64,000 nt of DNA from Protopterus annectens (GCF_019279795.1 NC_056739.1:18774910-18838909), one strand, 5' to 3'; shown: positions 9,116 through 19,923, counted from the first letter of the stretch. The notes: generated by a model not told the origin, from the sequence alone. Made by a program: numbers and translations.

Positions 9116-11065
9116 ACCGGGTAAGGGTCTCCTTTACTTTGGGGCCAAAGAGAGTGGCACCGTCAAATGGGGCGTTAGTAAAGGAAGACTTGAAGGCTTC
9201 CGCAAAGGAACATAAGCGCATCCAGGATTGCCTACGAAGGGCAATCGCTGAAGGCACAGCCCTACTCGACCCTTCGACTGCATATGAAATGAGCCTCATG
9301 GACGAGTTCACAATTGATGTAAGGGTACTGAGTTGTGCTGTAACTTTTTCCGAGACAGCAGCACCTGTAGTACCCTGGAGGGTTATCTCCCAACTCTTTG
9401 ATTAGACCCCTCTGTAAACGTGTGAAATGCGTCAAATAGTTCAGCGATCGCATGGAAAAAGCCGCTGAACTAAAAATGCGCTTCCCATACCTGTCCATAG
9501 TCCTAGAATCTCTGTTAGGTGGATGGACAGATGAGGAAGATTCAGACATCTCCTTTTTAGTGGCAGCTGCCACCACCATAGCGTCCACTGGAACTCCTTT
9601 TGTGAGATATGCCTTGTCTTGAGGGGCCGTAATATATTTATTAGGCTTTCTAGGGACTGGCTCCACCGTGTCAGGTGTCTCCCACGCCCTTCGAGCAATC
9701 AATTCCATCAACTCATCGAAGAGCGGAGTGACCCAGGAGGAAGAAGGGCGAGCACCGAATGCCTTCAGCAAGACTGACTCATCCTCAGAAGGGGGTAGGA
9801 CCTGCCAATCACCTCTCTGCTTCAGGATCTCCAGGATGTCTGAAAAGGAGACATCCTCTGAGGGTGATTTCGGGGACCCTTCTGACTCATCTAAGTCAGT
9901 GTCCGATGTTAAGGATTCTTGTGGAGAATCCAAGTGTCTCCTCTTACACAATCTTTTCCTCTGAACTTCCTCGGGGGGGGGCATCCGATGAAGCCTCCGA
10001 GGAAGAGGGGGCTCCCTCTGGGAGCGGCTGAGACACCAGTGCTCGACGCTTTGAAGTAGCCGTGGGTGCAGAGGAGGATAACGGGCCTTTATGGGAAGGA
10101 GAAGCTGTCTCTGCTGAAGTGGTTGTCTGATTCGACAACACCTTCCTCATGAGGTCGAAGGCCCCCGGGTCCCGAGTCGAAGAATCCCTCGGTTCCGAAG
10201 AAGGCGGAGGGATCCCCGAGACGGGGACCGAGGGCATCGACCCCGAGGACGGAGCCGAGTTGATCCATGCCGAGGCACCGAGAGGGAGAGTCGGAACCGA
10301 AACATCGGTCCGACTCTCGGTCCCCGAACCAAGGATAGATCGTCGGCTCCGTGATTCCGGTAATGGATCCGTCGGAGACGAGGTGAACGGTGTCGACCGA
10401 GAGAAAGACGGCTCCGGCACCGAGGACTCCACGATCCTCAGATCAGCCTCTCCCGGCTCCGAAGGCTGAATAGGCCTCGGAGGAGGAACAGATGGAGATA
10501 ATGGAAGGCCTTCGAGTCTCGACACCAACTGGGAAGAGACTGAGATGAGTTTGGACAAGGCCGTATTCTCCATTAACGTCTGCACCACACGGTCGACATC
10601 GGAGTCAGAGAGGGGTCTAGAAGAACGCGTCGAAGGAATTGAAGACGGAGCCGACCTCAAGAGCACAGGAGGTGGAAGCTCCGTCACCGGTTCCAAGACT
10701 CGAGGCTCGGTGACAGACAGAAGTTCGACACTCAGCCCCGAGGTCTGTGGAACCGGTGAACGAACTTTAAATGAAGAGCTCAGAGCCGATGACATGGGCT
10801 CCGACGTCTTCGATTCCTTCGAGGATTTAGATGTCTGGTCCGATGTATCAAGAGCCTCTTGAAATGCAGGCTTCAAAAGGCCTCTGTCCATGAGCTTCCT
10901 GCGCCTATCTGTCATGACCCTTCCACTGAAAGAATGACAAAAGGAGCAGTCTTCTTGCAGATGGAGAGGGCCAAGACAGTAGACGCAGGAACTATGGTTG
11001 TCTGTGACAGACATTTTCTGTCCACATTGGCACCGTTTGAAGCCTGACTTCACTTTCTCAGACAT
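8859..11065 (-). pseudogene. gag-like ORF1 of copy B, two frameshifts
   Basis: Start taken at 11065 (MSEKVKSGFKRC), in line with other copies; the longer open frame to 11173 has no family support. N-terminal Cys/His motif (CGQKMS, CVYCLG, HLQEDC, CHSF), then a long Ser/Pro-rich region, the acidic SEGSPKSPSED segment, DRYGKR..RSLNYLTHFTRLQRGL, and an Arg/Gly tail. One shift coincides with a run of about nine G near 9970 and another lies near 9370. Both could be homopolymer or consensus errors. The Arg/Gly tail overlaps the RT N-terminus. Confidence 0.86.
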
Positions 11066-11449
11066 AATCAATATAACATCAGACATAATCAATATAACAA
11101 CAGTCAAATCCAGTAAAGTTATATAAAGTCTACACAGTCTTGAACAGACAGTAACAGCCAACAATAATGTCAACAGCCAAGTAAAGTTTAGTCAAATCCA
11201 GTAATTTGTCAAATCCAGCAGTAATTTAGAAGTTAGTGGGTGGGGTAGGCCCCGAGGGAACTAACTATATATATTAAAAAATATATACGTATAAGAAAGA
11301 GAAACCCTCGACTCACTACACACACACACACACACACACTAAAGACTTAAAGGTGAAACTAGAAAAAAAATATCTAAGAATCTTAGACAAAAAATGCAAT
11401 CTTATCTGCCAGGTGGTCTGAGCTCATCAAAATTGATGCGAACGTTGCA

Positions 11450-11612
11450 GCGGCAAACTAGATCTGAGGTAAAGGCAGAGGGGAATTGTGGGAGACAGGT
11501 TGGTCACGAGCTTCTTCTCGATGCAGAGCTTTGCCAAGCGGCCGACTCGGAGCCGAGGATCGGCTCCGAACCCATGTTTAAGAACAAACGGCGAGATTGA
11601 ACACTCTCACAT
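11450..11612 (-). repeat. Right (5-prime) terminal repeat of copy B
   Basis: From cggcaaactagatctgagg to ctctcacat. Inverted relative to 5500-5638. It contains the palindromic core cggagccgaggatcggctccg, which the left repeat of this copy lacks. Confidence 0.88.
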
Positions 11613-11724
11613 TAGTTATTTTGCTGTTTTTTCTAACATGGAAGGAGGCTCATGACAAATATAAGATCAGTACTTCCACAATTAAAATGATTACTAGGTG
11701 TTTAGGTTGCGTTATCCACAGTAA
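11613..11724. repeat. Right copy of the ~110-bp duplication flanking copy B
   Basis: Runs from tagttattttgctg to ccacagtaa, then tagttattttgctg appears again at 11725 as the Penelope-like sequence resumes. Pairs with 5371-5480. Confidence 0.8.
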
Positions 11725-11950
11725 TAGTTATTTTGCTGGCTTCCTAAATATACTGGTGACAACATCCACACTTGCATATTCCCTGGTTTTTGCTAGTCAT
11801 CATAATGATTTACTACCCTTTTTCAAACTTCTCTTTAAAGTTTTTGCCTCATTCATACATTACAAGGGGTCAATCACCCAAACGTACTACCACATCTAGA
11901 AAGTGGAAAAATACGTTCCAGTTTTTATTCAAAATGTTTTTTATCCCTCC

Positions 11951-12076
11951 AGAGTCATCTTCGTAGCTTAATATAATTGCCTTTTCATAGGTTTCAATCT
12001 CAGTACTCTTATGGACAGAGTCATCTCTGTAGTTTAATATAATTGCCTTTTCACAGGTTTCAATCTCAGTACTCTA
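11951..12076. repeat. 66-bp tandem duplication
   Basis: Two units beginning agagtcatct (11951 and 12017), each with taatataattgccttttca and ggtttcaatctcagtactct, differing at a few bases. It lies inside the Penelope-like remnant. Confidence 0.85.
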
Positions 12077-12700
12077 TCAATTCCCTTGTCCCAAGACTGG
12101 TATATATTTTGTTCCCCAAGCATTAGTTATTTCATTGTGGAGGTTTCTAAAAGTTTTGTAGGGTAACCATGATCTTAAAACATACCATGTAGGTTACTTC
12201 TTTCTTTGATAAAAATGTCAATATTAAGTCATATGTGCCAGTCTTACATACTGGCCTTTCACTAAACTTTTTTTTTTTTTTTTTGGGAAGAGTGGATTGT
12301 TACTGTCGTAATGAAGACACAAGTTGGAGAAAGTTGTTGTATGGTATAGATTTGAACAACTTTTCTTTCCAACCTGCTTTTTGTTTCCTTAATGTGACAT
12401 ACAAGAAATTAACTTCATCATGAGAAATGTGGTCTGTGAATGATAAAAAGGGTGAAAGAGATTGGATATATTTTAAAAAATAATTTAGCCTGTCCATCAT
12501 GTCAGACCACAATATGCACATGTTGTCCAGGAATCTGGAGTAATAATTCAATGATTAGCAAATGGAGAGTTAAAAATAAGGTCCTTCTTTTAAGTCTACA
12601 ACACCATGTTAGCATAGATGGGGAAACACGTGCCCCCACTGCCACCCCTGAATTTGATTGTGTAATTCTCATTTGAAGATTAGGCAGTTGTCCTGGTTCC

Positions 12701-12822
12701 ACTTCATATCATCGAATTATCATTTCATTGAATTGCAAACCATCGAGACCAAATCGTCGAAAACCCATTTCATCGAAAACTCATTTCATCGAATCTCAAA
12801 TCATTGAAAACTATGAAGCAAC
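12701..12822. repeat. Degenerate atttcatcgaa repeat
   Basis: At least six spaced variants of (c)atttcatcgaa / tcattgaa occur in about 110 bp, between the Penelope-like remnant and MITE 2. No coding capacity. It may be the edge of an unidentified element. Confidence 0.6.
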
Positions 12823-12962
12823 TACAAATAACATCCCAGACACTTTGTACTATGTGTATGCAGGGGGGCAAGCCCCCCACACCCCCCGTAATTAAATATA
12901 CCAACTCCAAGGTTGCACTACAGTGGGGGAAAAAGGTAATTTTGTGGAATGTTATTTGTAGT
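12823..12962. mobile_element. MITE-like element 2, same family as 3571-3842
   Basis: A 140-bp unit with short inverted ends (ctacaaataacat ... atgttatttgtag) and the shared core taccaactccaaggttgcactacagtgggg. It is a shorter relative of MITE 1, lacking the outer catctaaca part. It abuts the broken end of DIRS copy C. Confidence 0.72.
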
Positions 12963-12966
12963 TATT

Positions 12967-14663
12967 TGCAATCAGAAGGCGGTTGGATGAGATCGCCCAT
13001 TCCCACACTCTCATGGCTTCGCGGCATAGAGGGTAAGATCTGGTTCCCCCCTGTTTGTTGATGTACCAGACCAGCGACATGTTGTCTGACTGAATTGCAA
13101 TCGTTCCTGTGGGGAGGAGGCCCTGAAGTGCTTGCAACGCCAACAGCACCGCTCTCATCTCCAGAACGTTGATATGCAGGGAGGTCTCTGTATCGTTCCA
13201 TGTGCCTTGGACTGTCCTGCCTGAATAATGCCCCCCCTCACCCGAGGCGGGAAGCGTCCGTGATCACCGTGGCGAGAGGGGGAGAGGTGCAGAAGGGACA
13301 GCCCGTATGGAAGTTCAAGGCTTGGAGCCACCATAGTAGCGCCCTCCTGCAAGCCTTGCAGAGTCCACTGCAGTACCCGCATGTTCATACGGGCGCATGG
13401 AAGGAGCGTAATTGCTGCCGCTATGGAGCCTAGTGCCCTCAGGACCAATTCCGCTGGTGAAGCCTCTGAATGGAGGATAGCCCGCACATGAAGTTGTAAG
13501 TTCCGGATTCTCTTGGAAGTTACGAAGGCTCGCAAATCTCTGGTGTCTATTCTGGCACCTATGAATTCTATGACCTGCGTTGGTGCCAGTAGAGAATTGC
13601 CGACGTTGATAGTAATGCCTAACTGTGGGGCTAGACGGAGAAAGAAGTCTCTGGCTGAGCAAAGTAGATGCCTTGTTGGGGCGGTCAGGAGCCAGTCGTC
13701 CAGGTACGGAAAGACCTGTATTCCCTGGAGTCTCAGGTGGGCCGCAATCACTGCTAATACCTTGGTGAACACCCTGGGGGCTGTGGTGAGGCCAAAGGGA
13801 AGGACCCTGAACTGGTAGTGACTGGCCCCCAGCCGGAAGCGAAGGAACCTCCTGGATCGTTTGTCCATTAAAATGTGGTAGTACGCATCCTTGATGTCTA
13901 TGGAGCACATCCAATCATTCTCCCTCAAAAGGGGGAGAATAGATTGAAGAGTGACCATCCGGAATTTTTCCTTGGTTACTGACAGGTTCAAGCGGGAAAG
14001 GTCTAGCATCGGTCTCAAGTCCCCCTTCTTTTTTGGCACCAAAAAGGACCTGGAGTAGAACCCTAATCCGAGCTGGTCTTGGGGGATGGGCTGGATGGCT
14101 CTTTTTCTTAGCAGCTGCTGAATTTCCGCAGCTGCGGCCTCCCTCTGATCGGGTGGTACATTGGGGAGGTTCTTGGATTTGGGGACATGGAGTAGTGGAA
14201 TTTTGTACCCTCTGGATATAATGCGAAGTACCCAGCGGTCTGTTGTGATGGACTCCCATGCCGCTAGGTGTTTCGAGAAGTGCCCCCCGACTGCCTCCAG
14301 AGTGGAGCAGCTGGGCAACCCCTCAGGGCTGCTACGCGGGCCGCTCAGAGAAAGGTTCTCTGGACCCAAAGTTTCTCGGAGCCCCTCTGCCCCTGGGGCG
14401 GCGTCCTCCCTGTCCACCTCTGCCACGGTAGGATTGGTTATCCGGAGCTGGTTGGGAATGTTGTGATTTTCGGAACCACATCTTCTTCTGACCCTTTTGG
14501 TTCCTCGAAAAGGACCGCTGGGGAGCAGAGAAGCGGACTCCGATGGCAGACAACGTCTTCCCGTCCTTCTTGCTCTGGACAAGTGTCTCGCGAACTGTTT
14601 TGTCAAATAGGGCAGAACCATCGAAAGGGGCGTTCGCGAAGGATGCTTTAAAGGGCTCCGCAA
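12967..14663 (-). pseudogene. RT and partial RNase H of copy C
   Basis: A 502-residue frame (13155-14663) contains LEAVGG, WVLRIISRGYKIP, FLVPKKKGDLRP, SIDIKDAYYHI, LPFGLTTAPRVFTK and YLDDW (Tyr320-Asp323), then IGARIDTRDLR. The frame leaves register near 13330, after the region equivalent to the RT thumb. RNase H continues at 12967-13158 in another frame with LEMRAVLLALQAL and QSDNMSLVWYINKQGG, then stops where the element is truncated. The first ~110 residues overlap the gag tail. The RT core itself is unbroken. Confidence 0.88.
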
Positions 14664-16556
14664 AATCGCAATGACGGAGCCAGGCCTGACGTCTCATGAC
14701 TAGGCCTGCTCCGCTAGCCCTAGCGGCTCCCTCTGTGGCATGGGACAATAGCCGCATAGAGGTGTTTGAAATAGATCTCAGAGTGGCCATTCGGGTGGAG
14801 TACAATTGTTTGTCATCCTCCGACATGGACTCAGGGGGGGATGCAGCGTATTCTTTGATAAGGTCCCGCTGCATCCTGATAACATGTGCCATATAGTTCA
14901 GAGACCTTACCGAGAAGGTCGCTGAACTAAAGACTCGCTTCCCTAAGCGGTCCATCAAACGGGACTCTTTGCTCGGTGGATGGAATGAGGGGCTCCCCTG
15001 AGCCAATTCCCTCTTTGTGGCTGCCGCCGTCAACATGGCATCTACGGGGGGCCCCTTACTCCAATGTGATCGGTCTGAGGGGGGGGGGCTAAGAATCCTA
15101 TCCGGGCGTTTCGTTATTGGCTCCACGGTGTCCGGATCCTTCCACGCCCTGGTGGTAATGAGGTCCACCAGGGGGTCAGCCGGAGGGGACACCCAAGAGG
15201 TAGACGGGCCTGTCTTGAATGCCTCCAGAAACACGGACTCGTCAGAGGAAGACTTGGGGGCAGACCACCCACCTCTTATTCTCAGCGTCTCCATGATGTC
15301 TCCAAAGGAGACATCCTCAGAGGGCGATCTTGGGGAGCCTTCCCCTTCCTCCAAGTCCATGTCCTCGGTTAAGGACTCAGGGGAGTCCACGTGCCTCCTT
15401 TTGCACTTATGCTTACGGGGAACTTCCTCGGGGGGACTGTCTGAGGAGGCCTCGCCAGCAACATCTTGTTCCAATGGAACTATCTGTGACATCGAAGCAG
15501 GCTGTCCCTTTGGCCGGGTGATGGAAGCCTGGCCCAGCAGAGAGGGAGTGCAGGGAGGAGCCGATGCAAGGACCGGGGGTCCGGATGCTCTCAACAGAGC
15601 CCTCTCCACAACATCGAAGGCCGAGGGAGAGCCACTCTCTAATGGATCCAAAAGTCGGCTCCCACTCGGATCCGATGAGGGACCAGTGGGCTCCGACCTG
15701 GACGGAGCCGAAGGCACACTGAATCCCCCGGATCCGAAGCTCGGACCACAGCTCCGAGAGGTCGGATCCGACAGGCTCGAGGGCAGGGTCGGATCCGAAG
15801 TACCAAGTACTCTCAGTGCCGACCCACCCCCAGCTCCAACGCTGCTCAGCTCCGAATGCTCCGAACCCGGATAGCGGGTCGGAGAAGGAGCAATAGGGTG
15901 GAAAAAAGGTGTCGAGCTCCCCCCCCTGAGGGGGGGGGGGGAGGCAAGAGCACTCCCATCTGCAGCTGGGCCTGGATGAATCTTCGCATCATCCGGTCCA
16001 AATCTGCATCGGATAAACTGAAAGTAGATCTCGAAGAGGCCACCGAGGCAGGCCTGAAATACCGCCTCGATGACCTCGACGGAGATCGGGTCTCCTCCTC
16101 CTCGGGCCCCGGGGAGAAACAAGGGGATCGGAGCCGAGGAGGAGGAGACCTAGAAGCAGTGGAGGGAGAAGCCTGCTTAGCTGGCGGGGCCGAAACGGAG
16201 GTCTCGGCCTGCCGCTTGTGGTGCTTCTCCCTCCGTTTTTCCCTCCTGGCCTCCCTGGCCTCCGACACTTTAGCAGGAGTTTGAGTCCCGGACGGAGGCA
16301 GGGGGGCACAGGCTGTGCTGGAGCCACGGAAGCAGCAGAGGTAGCGGAGGCCGGAGCCGAGTCCAGGGGTAAAAGTCCCACCAGGACCAGCTTTGACCTC
16401 CGCTCTTTCAGTGCCCTGGGGTTGAACGCTGCACAGATTGTACAGCCTGAGGTAAGGTGTCCAACCCCAAGGCACCGAACGCACCGGGTGTGGCCATCAG
16501 CCGGGGAGAGCTTATGGCCACACTCTGTACATTTGGAAAATATGGCTTTTGGCCAT
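14332..16556 (-). pseudogene. gag-like ORF1 of copy C
   Basis: The main frame (14332-16122) gives almost 600 codons; only the part downstream of about 15950 matches gag. It holds SEGS/GEGSPRSPSED, DRLGKRVFSSATFSVRSLNYMAH, MRLLSHATEG and an Arg/Gly tail (YRGRGGQGGRRPRGRG). The N-terminus with the Cys/His motif (CTECGHKL, DGHTRCVRCLG, GHLTSGC) lies upstream near 16430-16540 in another frame, starting close to the ATG at 16556, so at least two shifts separate start and main body. A middle piece rich in Arg/Ser and Glu (15990-16260) is in the 15846-16484 frame. Confidence 0.82.
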
Positions 16557-16796
16557 TTTTAAAGAAAAAAACAACTGCACATACACACAGGCCCCAAAAG
16601 GAAACGCAACACACACTCACACACTAACGACCAGCGAAGGGAGGGGTAACTAATTAAAGAACAAAAAATAAGGTGCCTAACACTTACACACTTTTATTTG
16701 ATTAATTTTAACTAAAAAAGAAAAAATTCTGACAGGAAAAATACAGTAAAATTTTCACTTAGCTGACGAGCTCAAAAGGATCCAGCCATCCACAAG

Positions 16797-16946
16797 CGTG
16801 GCAAACTAGATCTGGGGTCATGGAGGGTTAGCAGGGGATTATGGGTGAAGGGAGGAGCTAGGAGCTCGGATCCATTAGCTTGAAACAAGTTGCCGGCTCG
16901 GATCCGATATCGGATCCGTAACCCACAGGTTGCTGACAAATGAACA
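16797..16946 (-). repeat. Right (5-prime) terminal repeat of copy C
   Basis: Begins with the shared ggcaaactagatctgggg box. It contains a perfect 20-bp palindrome at 16900-16919 built from two CGGATCCG cores around GATATC. It ends gacaaatgaacat, parallel to the acat ends of other copies. Confidence 0.72.
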
Positions 16947-18000
16947 TCCTACTTCAGATCCTTTGTTAAGGACTCCTGGCATCAAGACAAAGACTCTGCA
17001 TAAATCAGCAAGAGCAAGTTGTCTAAATAAGGAAAAATGTGGATACCCTGTAGTCTGCTGGAGCAACCACAAGAGTTAGACACTTTGCATACACCCTTGG
17101 TGCAGTGGATAGCCCAAAGGGTAATGCAGATAACTGATGATGCGACTCAGATACACAAACTCTTAGGAATATCCAGAATGTGTATGCTATTGGAATGTGA
17201 TCATAAGCACCCATGAGTTCTAAGGTTACCATAACATAGTGGTTTGGGGAAAATGCTAACACTGAATTGAATTCTGGAACCTTTACACACAGACTGAGGA
17301 AGGGGCGATCCAAAACTGATCTCCACAAATGCTCCCTTTTTTGGGACCAGAAATATTCTGGAATAAAAGCCCCTTCTTACATATTCTGCAGGTACATGTT
17401 TTATGACACATGCTTCTAACATGGTTGGAACACCCAAGGAAATAGCTCTGTGTGGTTGGGAATTTGGGGGGGGGGGGCTCCAAAAGTAGGAGAATCTACC
17501 CATTGCCAGTTGTAACCCTCCTGAATCACCCCCAAAACCCATTTGTCTGAAAATGACACCAAGCTGGAGCACTGAGGGTCAGACTCTGAGAAAGTACAAG
17601 GGAGATGGGGGTAGGAGGAGTCTGATGCTGACCAAGTCTCTTGGCATAGTCATTCTAAAGCTGGTGATTGACCATTTTTAAGGAAATTCCCTTATTTTCT
17701 CATTTTGGGGTTACTACCCTCCTGCCATTTCTTCCTGGGAGCCTGCCTGTTATTAGGCTGCATTCTCTGCTTGTTCTGTCCTTTAAAAGGAGTAGAGGGT
17801 TTGGAAAGGAAGAATATAGGGACCTTTAAAATCCTAGAAACTCCCTGCATTATTTTACCTCTCTTATCCCGTTGTTTGTGAACTTGTATAGCAGGAGGGT
17901 CAAATAAAACTTCTGTGTCTTAAGATGAACTCAAAATTTGTGACTAAGTCCTGTGAAGTTTTGGTTACTTCTCCAAACAAATCTCTTCAAAACAGCAGCT
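16947..18000 (-). pseudogene. Ancient DIRS remnant M (RT region)
   Basis: Heavily decayed RT: LEACVIKHVPAEY, RGFYSRIFLVPKK, MVTLELMGAYDHIPI and LSALPFGLSTAPRVYAK can be read on the minus strand between 17023 and 17572, followed by a degraded YLDD-like stretch near 17010-17040. It is far more diverged than any other copy here. The portion right of 17600 has occasional gag-like phrases up to perhaps 18730, but no frame I trust. Copy C ends exactly where it begins. Confidence 0.72.
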
Positions 18001-19415
18001 GAAGAAGAAGCCTGGAACCAGTATCAGTGCAATCATACACACTTTTTAAGGCATATTTAGAAACTTGAGACAAGGTTAGACACAATCTGATTCCCAAAAG
18101 ACCTACCTTCAGGGGGTCATAGAAGTCAGAAATTCTTCACAGTTGTTAGCACATTTTAAAAAAAAGTCAATATATAGCCCTGGCAGATCAGGATTCTGGA
18201 GGCTAATGTGGCAGAAGAAAAAAGTATCTTCCCCTGTCAGTCCCCAGGGACGGACTTGGAGGAAGAAAGATGCTTTTTCTCTGCTGGAGCCATAGGTGTG
18301 TTATCAGCTGGGCCAGCTGTAAGATTAGAATACAGACCTTTATTAGCTTGTGAAACCATACAATTTATCAGCTTTTTTAGGAATGGACGACAATCAGGAG
18401 CATTACAGCCAGCTTTAAGGGCATCCTCCATTGCTGACAAAATAGCAGAAGGAATGGATACAGAGTTAGGGACTTCTTGTTCAAGAAATCATATTATCTG
18501 CCCAACCCATCCATCTGTTCCCATCCAAATACATCTTTTAGCCTGGTAATAGTCTTGGAAAAAGAGAATACTTCCATAAGGAGAACTTCAGGCTAACTAT
18601 CAAGTGAATCAAGGTCGTGAGCTATAGAACCCTGAGGTGAGATAACCCTGTCTCTGTCAACATCAGACTCTTCAGAAAATGCATCTTCTTCCTTAGAAGG
18701 GTCAGTAGTAGTAGGAGAAGAAAACAGCACCCTGCACTGACCAAATGTAATAGACTCCTAGCCAAGGCAATAACATCACTGTAGTGCATGGATCATGGTG
18801 ATTACGCTCTTATAACTGGAAAAAGACAAATCAGTTAAGCCCTTCTTTAGCGTGAGACCCCATCTTAACAATTCTTAAGCACACCCTACTTTACTTGTTA
18901 AGATTAGGTATCACAATAGACAGTTAAATCGGTCAGTACTGACCCTCAAACAACACTGGCAGAATTAAAAAAGATTTGTTTTTGCCTGCTGTCTGTGCTG
19001 GAAATGTGTCCCTGACTACTTCTAACATAAAATAATTTCATACACTGTTTTTCTGACAGTGCTTGCTTTGCTGAAAGCCAGCAAATTACTTAGCAATTTT
19101 TTTTTCTGTAACAACTAATACATGGAGCAGATAAAGCTCCATGCACTACAAAGAATTATGATCAGGTCTCCATTCATTGCTCTTTATTATGTGTTCTGGT
19201 TCTTGTCATGGATGCCAAGATTCATCTCTTGAGCTTCACTCTTAAGATGAATTTCTTGGCATCCATATCTCAAATACATAATAACCTGGCTATGATCAGC
19301 GACCCTCTCATAATCCTCAGTTTTATTGGCAGAAACCATTTCTTTATTTTCAATGCAACTATATGTTTTTTATGGTTATAGGACAGCATACCATCCTGAA
19401 TAAAATGTTTCTTTC
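18001..19415. other. Mostly unassigned intron-like DNA
   Basis: No convincing gene. The first ~700 bases may be decayed gag sequence of remnant M (18237-18440 is open on the minus strand but has no family motif). A 58-bp imperfect palindrome lies at 19209-19266. The right end leads into a pyrimidine tract and splice acceptor at 19419. Confidence 0.5.
19209..19266. repeat. Short imperfect palindrome
   Basis: Arms atggatgccaagattcatct and agatgaatttcttggcatccat surround an ~18-base loop. Probably a relic of a small fold-back element. Confidence 0.8.
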
Positions 19416-19419
19416 CCAG

Positions 19420-19573
19420 ACATCTCGAGAAGATCCTCCAAAAGTATCTCCTATACACAAAATGGATGTTTCTCCCATGCACACGCAAGGATGGCAGCCA
19501 CAGATGATGTATCTGCCCCCCCCCCCCCCCAACGTGGCCAGCAAGGCTGTACCAGTGAGATTCATGGAAACGG
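19420..19573 (+). CDS. Putative host-gene internal exon (154 bp)
   Basis: A plus-strand open segment bounded by a good acceptor (tgtttctttcccag before 19420) and a good donor (gtaagc after 19573). The frame entering in phase 0 reads TSREDPPKVSPIHKMDVSP, then GWQPQMMYLPPPPP and KAVPVRFMET, leaving in phase 1. It looks like a low-complexity, Pro-rich part of a large protein rather than an element protein. I do not recognise the gene. A run of 15 C encodes the five prolines and is a risk point for the frame. An alternative acceptor (ttatggttatag, ending 19380) would extend the exon by 39 bases and also stays open. Confidence 0.55.
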
Positions 19574-19667
19574 GTAAGCAGCTGCAGTTATCCACCATCA
19601 GCTAAGGCATAGAAAGAGCCCGCATGGAGGCACAGACTTGTGTTTTAATTGTTTTTTTTCTTTTTAG

Positions 19668-19698
19668 CTAAGTCTGGAGAAGAACCAGAAGGACCGGG
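19668..19698 (+). CDS. Putative host-gene micro-exon (31 bp)
   Basis: Preceded by a T-rich tract and acceptor (ttttttttctttttag) and followed by a strong donor (gtaagtat). Joined in phase to the exon 94 bp upstream, the split codon and following bases read AKSGEEPEGP, so phases agree. The very short intervening intron (19574-19667) also has plausible ends. With only 31 bases it rests mainly on the splice signals and the phase match. If real, the two exons show that the host gene runs on the plus strand. Confidence 0.45.
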
Positions 19699-19923
19699 GT
19701 AAGTATCTATGCTGTAACCAGAGAACAATCCTGACTGCCAGTAAGGTATGCCAGAAGGAGTTAGTTGGTAGGTAATAGTGCAAGTAGCACACAAACCTTC
19801 CAAAAAATAGAAAATGTCCCAAAACAAAGTTACAGAAGCATCGGACAAGATTCTTCTGTCAAAACAGAGACAAAATTACATAACTTAGCTGCTCTACAAA
19901 AATCAGGTAAAATTAAGTAAAAA

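Larger units (their letters stand above)
5482..11612 (-). mobile_element. DIRS-type retrotransposon copy B, near full length
   Basis: A 6.1-kb element with both ends. The left end starts agaagttatgtccttacc and the right end stops gaacactctcacat. Minus-strand order: terminal repeat, leader, gag, RT/RNase H/Dam-like, YR, ICR, terminal repeat. It has the longest intact RT/RNase H frame in the window and an intact YR frame, but gag is shifted at two places and the RT N-terminus at one. It is inserted in a Penelope-like element and flanked by about 110 bp of near-duplicated sequence, which is unexpected for a DIRS element. Confidence 0.95.
11613..12700 (-). pseudogene. Penelope-like element, reverse transcriptase half
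   Basis: The frame 12300-12551 on the minus strand has the late RT blocks of Penelope-like elements: YSRFLDNMCILWSD (the family's Y-x-R-F/Y-x-D-D-x-x-x-x-W region with the second Asp replaced by Asn), VNFLYVTLRK, and KSIPYNNFLQL (SIPY.QFLRL in relatives). Upstream near 12600-12660 a broken RVSPSYANM-like motif precedes it. Downstream, 11613-11740 carries the start of the endonuclease region. The element continues at 5120-5481 beyond copy B. Many stops and shifts; clearly dead. Confidence 0.75.
12967..16946 (-). mobile_element. DIRS-type retrotransposon copy C, 3-prime truncated
   Basis: Begins inside RNase H and extends to a 5-prime terminus ending gacaaatgaacat at 16946. The YR, Dam-like domain, ICR and left repeat are absent. 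C is the most divergent of the well-preserved copies: its terminal palindrome is built on CGGATCCG instead of CGGAGCCG, and its protein pieces differ from B, EG and X at many sites. Its gag and RT frames are long and overlap by about 330 bp, showing how the two ORFs are arranged in the family. The break coincides with MITE 2. Confidence 0.9.

Noticed and set aside
12701..12822. CRISPR-like array
   Set aside because: Units are degenerate, spacing irregular, and the genome is clearly eukaryotic.
15017..15874. Long plus-strand open frames opposite gag (also 25519-26382, 44431-45192, 1772-2455, 34980-35552)
   Set aside because: They mirror the gag codons. The motif TCGGAGCC/GGCTCCGA and Ser/Pro/Glu codons leave the complementary strand open. 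No family motif, and no matching frame in all copies.
18237..18440. Small minus-strand frame with Cys residues
   Set aside because: Could be decayed gag of M, but lacks any of the conserved gag words; not reported as a gene.
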